DNA of 15,865 nt from Candidatus Poribacteria bacterium (lineage in GTDB: Bacteria > Poribacteria > WGA-4E > PCPOR2b). A program made the translations under genes and the position numbers. The notes beneath the pieces were generated by a model. It did not search any database, was not told where the DNA came from, and saw only the letters and a program-made list of their open reading frames with translations. This document shows positions 14,174 through 15,865 of the stretch, piece by piece. The DNA is taken from assembly GCA_027296925.1 (NCBI GenBank), contig JAPUIP010000667.1, positions 1-15,865 on the forward strand, read 5' to 3'. The first letter of the stretch is position 1, and each line of letters begins with the position of its first letter.

Positions 14174-15235
14174 ATGGTAACAACGCATTGCTTTCCAGCC
14201 AGTCATCTGCATGCGATGACACGAAAACTGTTTATGGCAGCGAGCACGCCCCGTCACATCGCCGACGCCGTGGCGGGTATCCTGATCAACGCCAATCTCG
14301 CCGGCCACGACTCACACGGGGTGCTTCACATCCCCGGTTATCTGCGTAGTATCGAAGATGGTGGAATTCGCCCTGCAACCGAACCGGTGTTTCTCAATGA
14401 AACAGCCAACGCATTTCGGGTTGATGGCGGGAATAGCTTTGGGCATTATATTGCACAGAAGACAATGGAGCGGGCGATTGAGAAGGCGAAGGACGCAGAT
14501 GTCTGTGGAGTGAGCTTCGTTCGTACCGGACATATCGGCCGGCTCGGAGAGTATGCAGAACAGGCTGCGCAGGCGGGATGCATTGGCATCATCACTTTCG
14601 CTGGCGGCAGAATGACTGTGCCATTTGGTGGCGCGAAAGGTGCACTGGGGACCAATCCCATTTCCGTCGGCATTCCAACCGGCGATGACGCCCTGTTCGT
14701 TATCGACTTTGCCACAAGCATGATCGCCGCCGGCAAAATCGTCGTCGCCCAAAGCCGAGGTGTTGATCTGCCTGAAGGCTGCATTGTGGATAAGCACGGC
14801 AACCCCAGTGTCAAACCGGGCGATTTTTTCGATGGTGGGTCTTTGTTGACCTTTGGCATGCACAAAGGCTATGCACTCTCCCTACTCACGTGTCTGTTTG
14901 GTGGACTGGCTGGAACCTTCGATGTTGAACAGGGCATCATGGGGGGGACGTTCATGCAGGTCCTCAACGTTGAGGCATTCACGCCGATAAAGGCATATGA
15001 GCAGGGGGTGCGCGCTTTTCTGGACGGTATCAAGTCCATACCGCCGGCACCAGGTTTTGACGAGGTGCTCGTGCCGGGTGATTTTGAGCACCGTTCCCGC
15101 CTCCAACATCTTGCTGATGGTATCGAAGTGCCGGATAGCATCTATCAGCGCATCCAGGAGTGCGCGGAGAAGTTGAGCGTCTCCCTGAGTGAAGAGATTG
15201 TCGAAGCCGCCGACGTGGAACGATACCAACTGTAA
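14174..15235 (+). CDS. Ldh2-family oxidoreductase, copy 2
   Basis: 353 residues from the ATG at 14174, preceded by AAAGGAG; the frame is open back to 14027, but that part has no homology and crosses the intergenic region. All family motifs are kept: G-H-D-S-H-G-V, R-T-G-H-I-G-R-L-G, V-P-F-G-G-A-K-G-A-L-G-T-N-P, H-K-G-Y-A-L-S. It is near-identical to copy 1 over long stretches, for example around D-G-I-K-S-I-P-P-A-P-G-F-D-E-V-L-V-P-G-D-F-E, where even nucleotides agree, indicating a recent duplication or gene conversion. About 200 bp separate it from copy 1. Relative to copy 1 it lacks a few residues in the glycine-rich loop after I-I-T. It is probably transcribed with the lactonase and copy 1, with a possibly different substrate preference. 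Confidence 0.93.
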   Translation: MVTTHCFPASHLHAMTRKLFMAASTPRHIADAVAGILINANLAGHDSHGVLHIPGYLRSIEDGGIRPATEPVFLNETANAFRVDGGNSFGHYIAQKTMERAIEKAKDADVCGVSFVRTGHIGRLGEYAEQAAQAGCIGIITFAGGRMTVPFGGAKGALGTNPISVGIPTGDDALFVIDFATSMIAAGKIVVAQSRGVDLPEGCIVDKHGNPSVKPGDFFDGGSLLTFGMHKGYALSLLTCLFGGLAGTFDVEQGIMGGTFMQVLNVEAFTPIKAYEQGVRAFLDGIKSIPPAPGFDEVLVPGDFEHRSRLQHLADGIEVPDSIYQRIQECAEKLSVSLSEEIVEAADVERYQL

Positions 15236-15279
15236 ACTGACACGCCCTAAGAAATTAGTTAACCCATCTCATCAACAGG

Positions 15280-15335
15280 GTTGTTCCGAATTAACCTACC
15301 CTTCCGACGTTCGCTTAAAAAGGAACAACTCTAAT
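15280..15335. repeat. Short inverted-repeat element (GTTGTTCC ends)
   Basis: GTTGTTCC (15280-15287) and GGAACAAC (15322-15329) are exact complements about 34 bp apart. The left end extends to match 9527-9537 and the right end to match 9521-9534 (complement), so both arms belong to one dispersed repeat family. It is probably a remnant of a MITE-like element. Confidence 0.5.
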
Positions 15336-15420
15336 ACCATTTCCAGTTCTAAAGGCTACGAACCTTGAAAAGGTTGCGAACCCTTTCAAGGTTCGTAGCC
15401 AATTGATTTAGAATTGGTAT
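15334..15420. repeat. 87-bp palindromic element with a perfect 17-bp stem
   Basis: GGCTACGAACCTTGAAA (15354-15370) pairs perfectly with 15384-15400. Inside, one A-C mismatch is followed by four more pairs around a GCG loop. Outside, ATACCA...TTCTAAA on the left mirrors TTTAGAATTGGTAT on the right imperfectly. It lies between copies 2 and 3 of the Ldh2 genes. It could be a non-autonomous mobile palindrome, and as RNA would act as a strong barrier between the two genes. Confidence 0.75.
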
Positions 15421-15455
15421 AACTTAACTCATTATTTAAGGAGAGCCAATCAATT

Positions 15456-15865
15456 ATGGCAAAAACGTACTATTTGGAAGCGAGTTATCTGCACTCCGTT
15501 ACGCGGAGAATATTTACGGCGGCCGGTGCGCCCCGTCACATTGCCGACAATGTTGCGGAAATTCTGGTCAACGCCAACCTCGCCGGGCACGACTCACACG
15601 GTGTGCTTCGCATTCCGGCGTATCTCCGGGGAATCGAATCGGGCCGGATGAACCCCGCTGTTGAACCGGAGGTGGTCCGGGAAACCGCCAACACCATGCT
15701 TTTTGATGGGAAGCACTGCTTTGGGCATTACACCGCTCGCCAGGCAATGAAGCGGACGATCGAAAAAGCAAAGGCGGCGGATGTCTGCAGCGCGAGTCTC
15801 ATCAATACCGGGCACATCGGTCGGTTGGGGCAGTATGCGGAGGAAGCAGCCCGCGCGGGGTGTAT
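15456..15865 (+). CDS. Ldh2-family oxidoreductase, copy 3 (5' part, cut by window end)
   Basis: The first 136 codons are visible. The ATG at 15456 has AAGGAG at 15438-15443, a rather long spacing of 12. The protein starts M-A-K-T-Y-Y-L-E-A-S and carries N-A-N-L-A-G-H-D-S-H-G-V-L-R, F-G-H-Y-T-A-R-Q-A-M and N-T-G-H-I-G-R-L-G-Q-Y-A-E-E. Over the first 67 positions it differs from copy 2 at 24, so it is clearly more divergent than copies 1 and 2 are from each other. That suggests an older duplication. A palindromic element separates it from copy 2. Confidence 0.92.
   Translation, partial: MAKTYYLEASYLHSVTRRIFTAAGAPRHIADNVAEILVNANLAGHDSHGVLRIPAYLRGIESGRMNPAVEPEVVRETANTMLFDGKHCFGHYTARQAMKRTIEKAKAADVCSASLINTGHIGRLGQYAEEAARAGC

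Noticed and set aside
1..15865. CRISPR array, tRNA, rRNA, integrase or phage genes
   Set aside because: I saw no regularly spaced repeats, no cloverleaf or rRNA-like stretch and no recombinase signature on either strand.

Overview
The window looks like a chromosomal stretch from an uncultivated Gram-negative-type bacterium. Pointers are several exported proteins with signal peptides, a MacB-type permease, an 'asparagine synthetase B'-named secreted family, a UPF0261/Tm-1-like protein, three Ldh2-family dehydrogenase copies in a row, and short dispersed palindromes. This mix resembles Candidatus Poribacteria and related lineages known from metagenomes, but that placement is inference, not demonstrated. 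TGA ends several ordinary genes here (ferredoxin, cupin, Tm-1-like, PAP2-like, first Ldh2), so the standard bacterial code applies.

Layout. 1-594 (+): 3' end of a DPS-like thioferritin followed closely by a plant-type [2Fe-2S] ferredoxin. 620-1522 (+): a hairpin over a ribosome binding site, then a short, catalytically degenerate GH10-like protein. 1603-6548 (-): a secreted protein of the so-called asparagine synthetase B family, a MATE transporter gene collapsed by an internal deletion, a cupin, an exported serine hydrolase and a MacB-like ABC permease without a visible ATPase partner. 6750-8048 (+): a consensus sigma-70 promoter driving a Tm-1-like/UPF0261 gene. 8116-9258 (-): an exported thioredoxin-like protein interrupted by one in-frame TGA exactly where the first cysteine of its redox motif belongs. 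9259-9752: noncoding, with a strong promoter. 9753-11869 (+): a HEAT-membrane-TPR protein coupled to a PAP2-like membrane protein. 12029-15865 (+): a lactonase-type amidohydrolase followed by three tandem Ldh2 oxidoreductase genes, the last cut by the window end.

The most important observation is the 8116-9258 gene. Both halves are in one frame, upstream and downstream parts each match the two sides of a TlpA/AhpC-type thioredoxin fold, and the TGA gives W-G-S-W-U-A-C-R, a U-x-C motif. A hairpin with a G-containing apical loop lies 21 nt after the TGA, as expected of a bacterial SECIS. It is best read as a candidate selenoprotein with an unusual architecture: a copper-amine-oxidase-N-like domain, then the Sec thioredoxin domain, then a TPR-like tail. 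A recent Cys-to-stop mutation is the alternative.

The amidohydrolase and the dehydrogenase array are spaced like an operon and may form a sugar-acid or hydroxy-acid catabolic set (lactone opening, then NAD(P)-dependent oxidation of a 2-hydroxy acid). The DPSL-ferredoxin pair suggests peroxide/iron defence with its own electron carrier.
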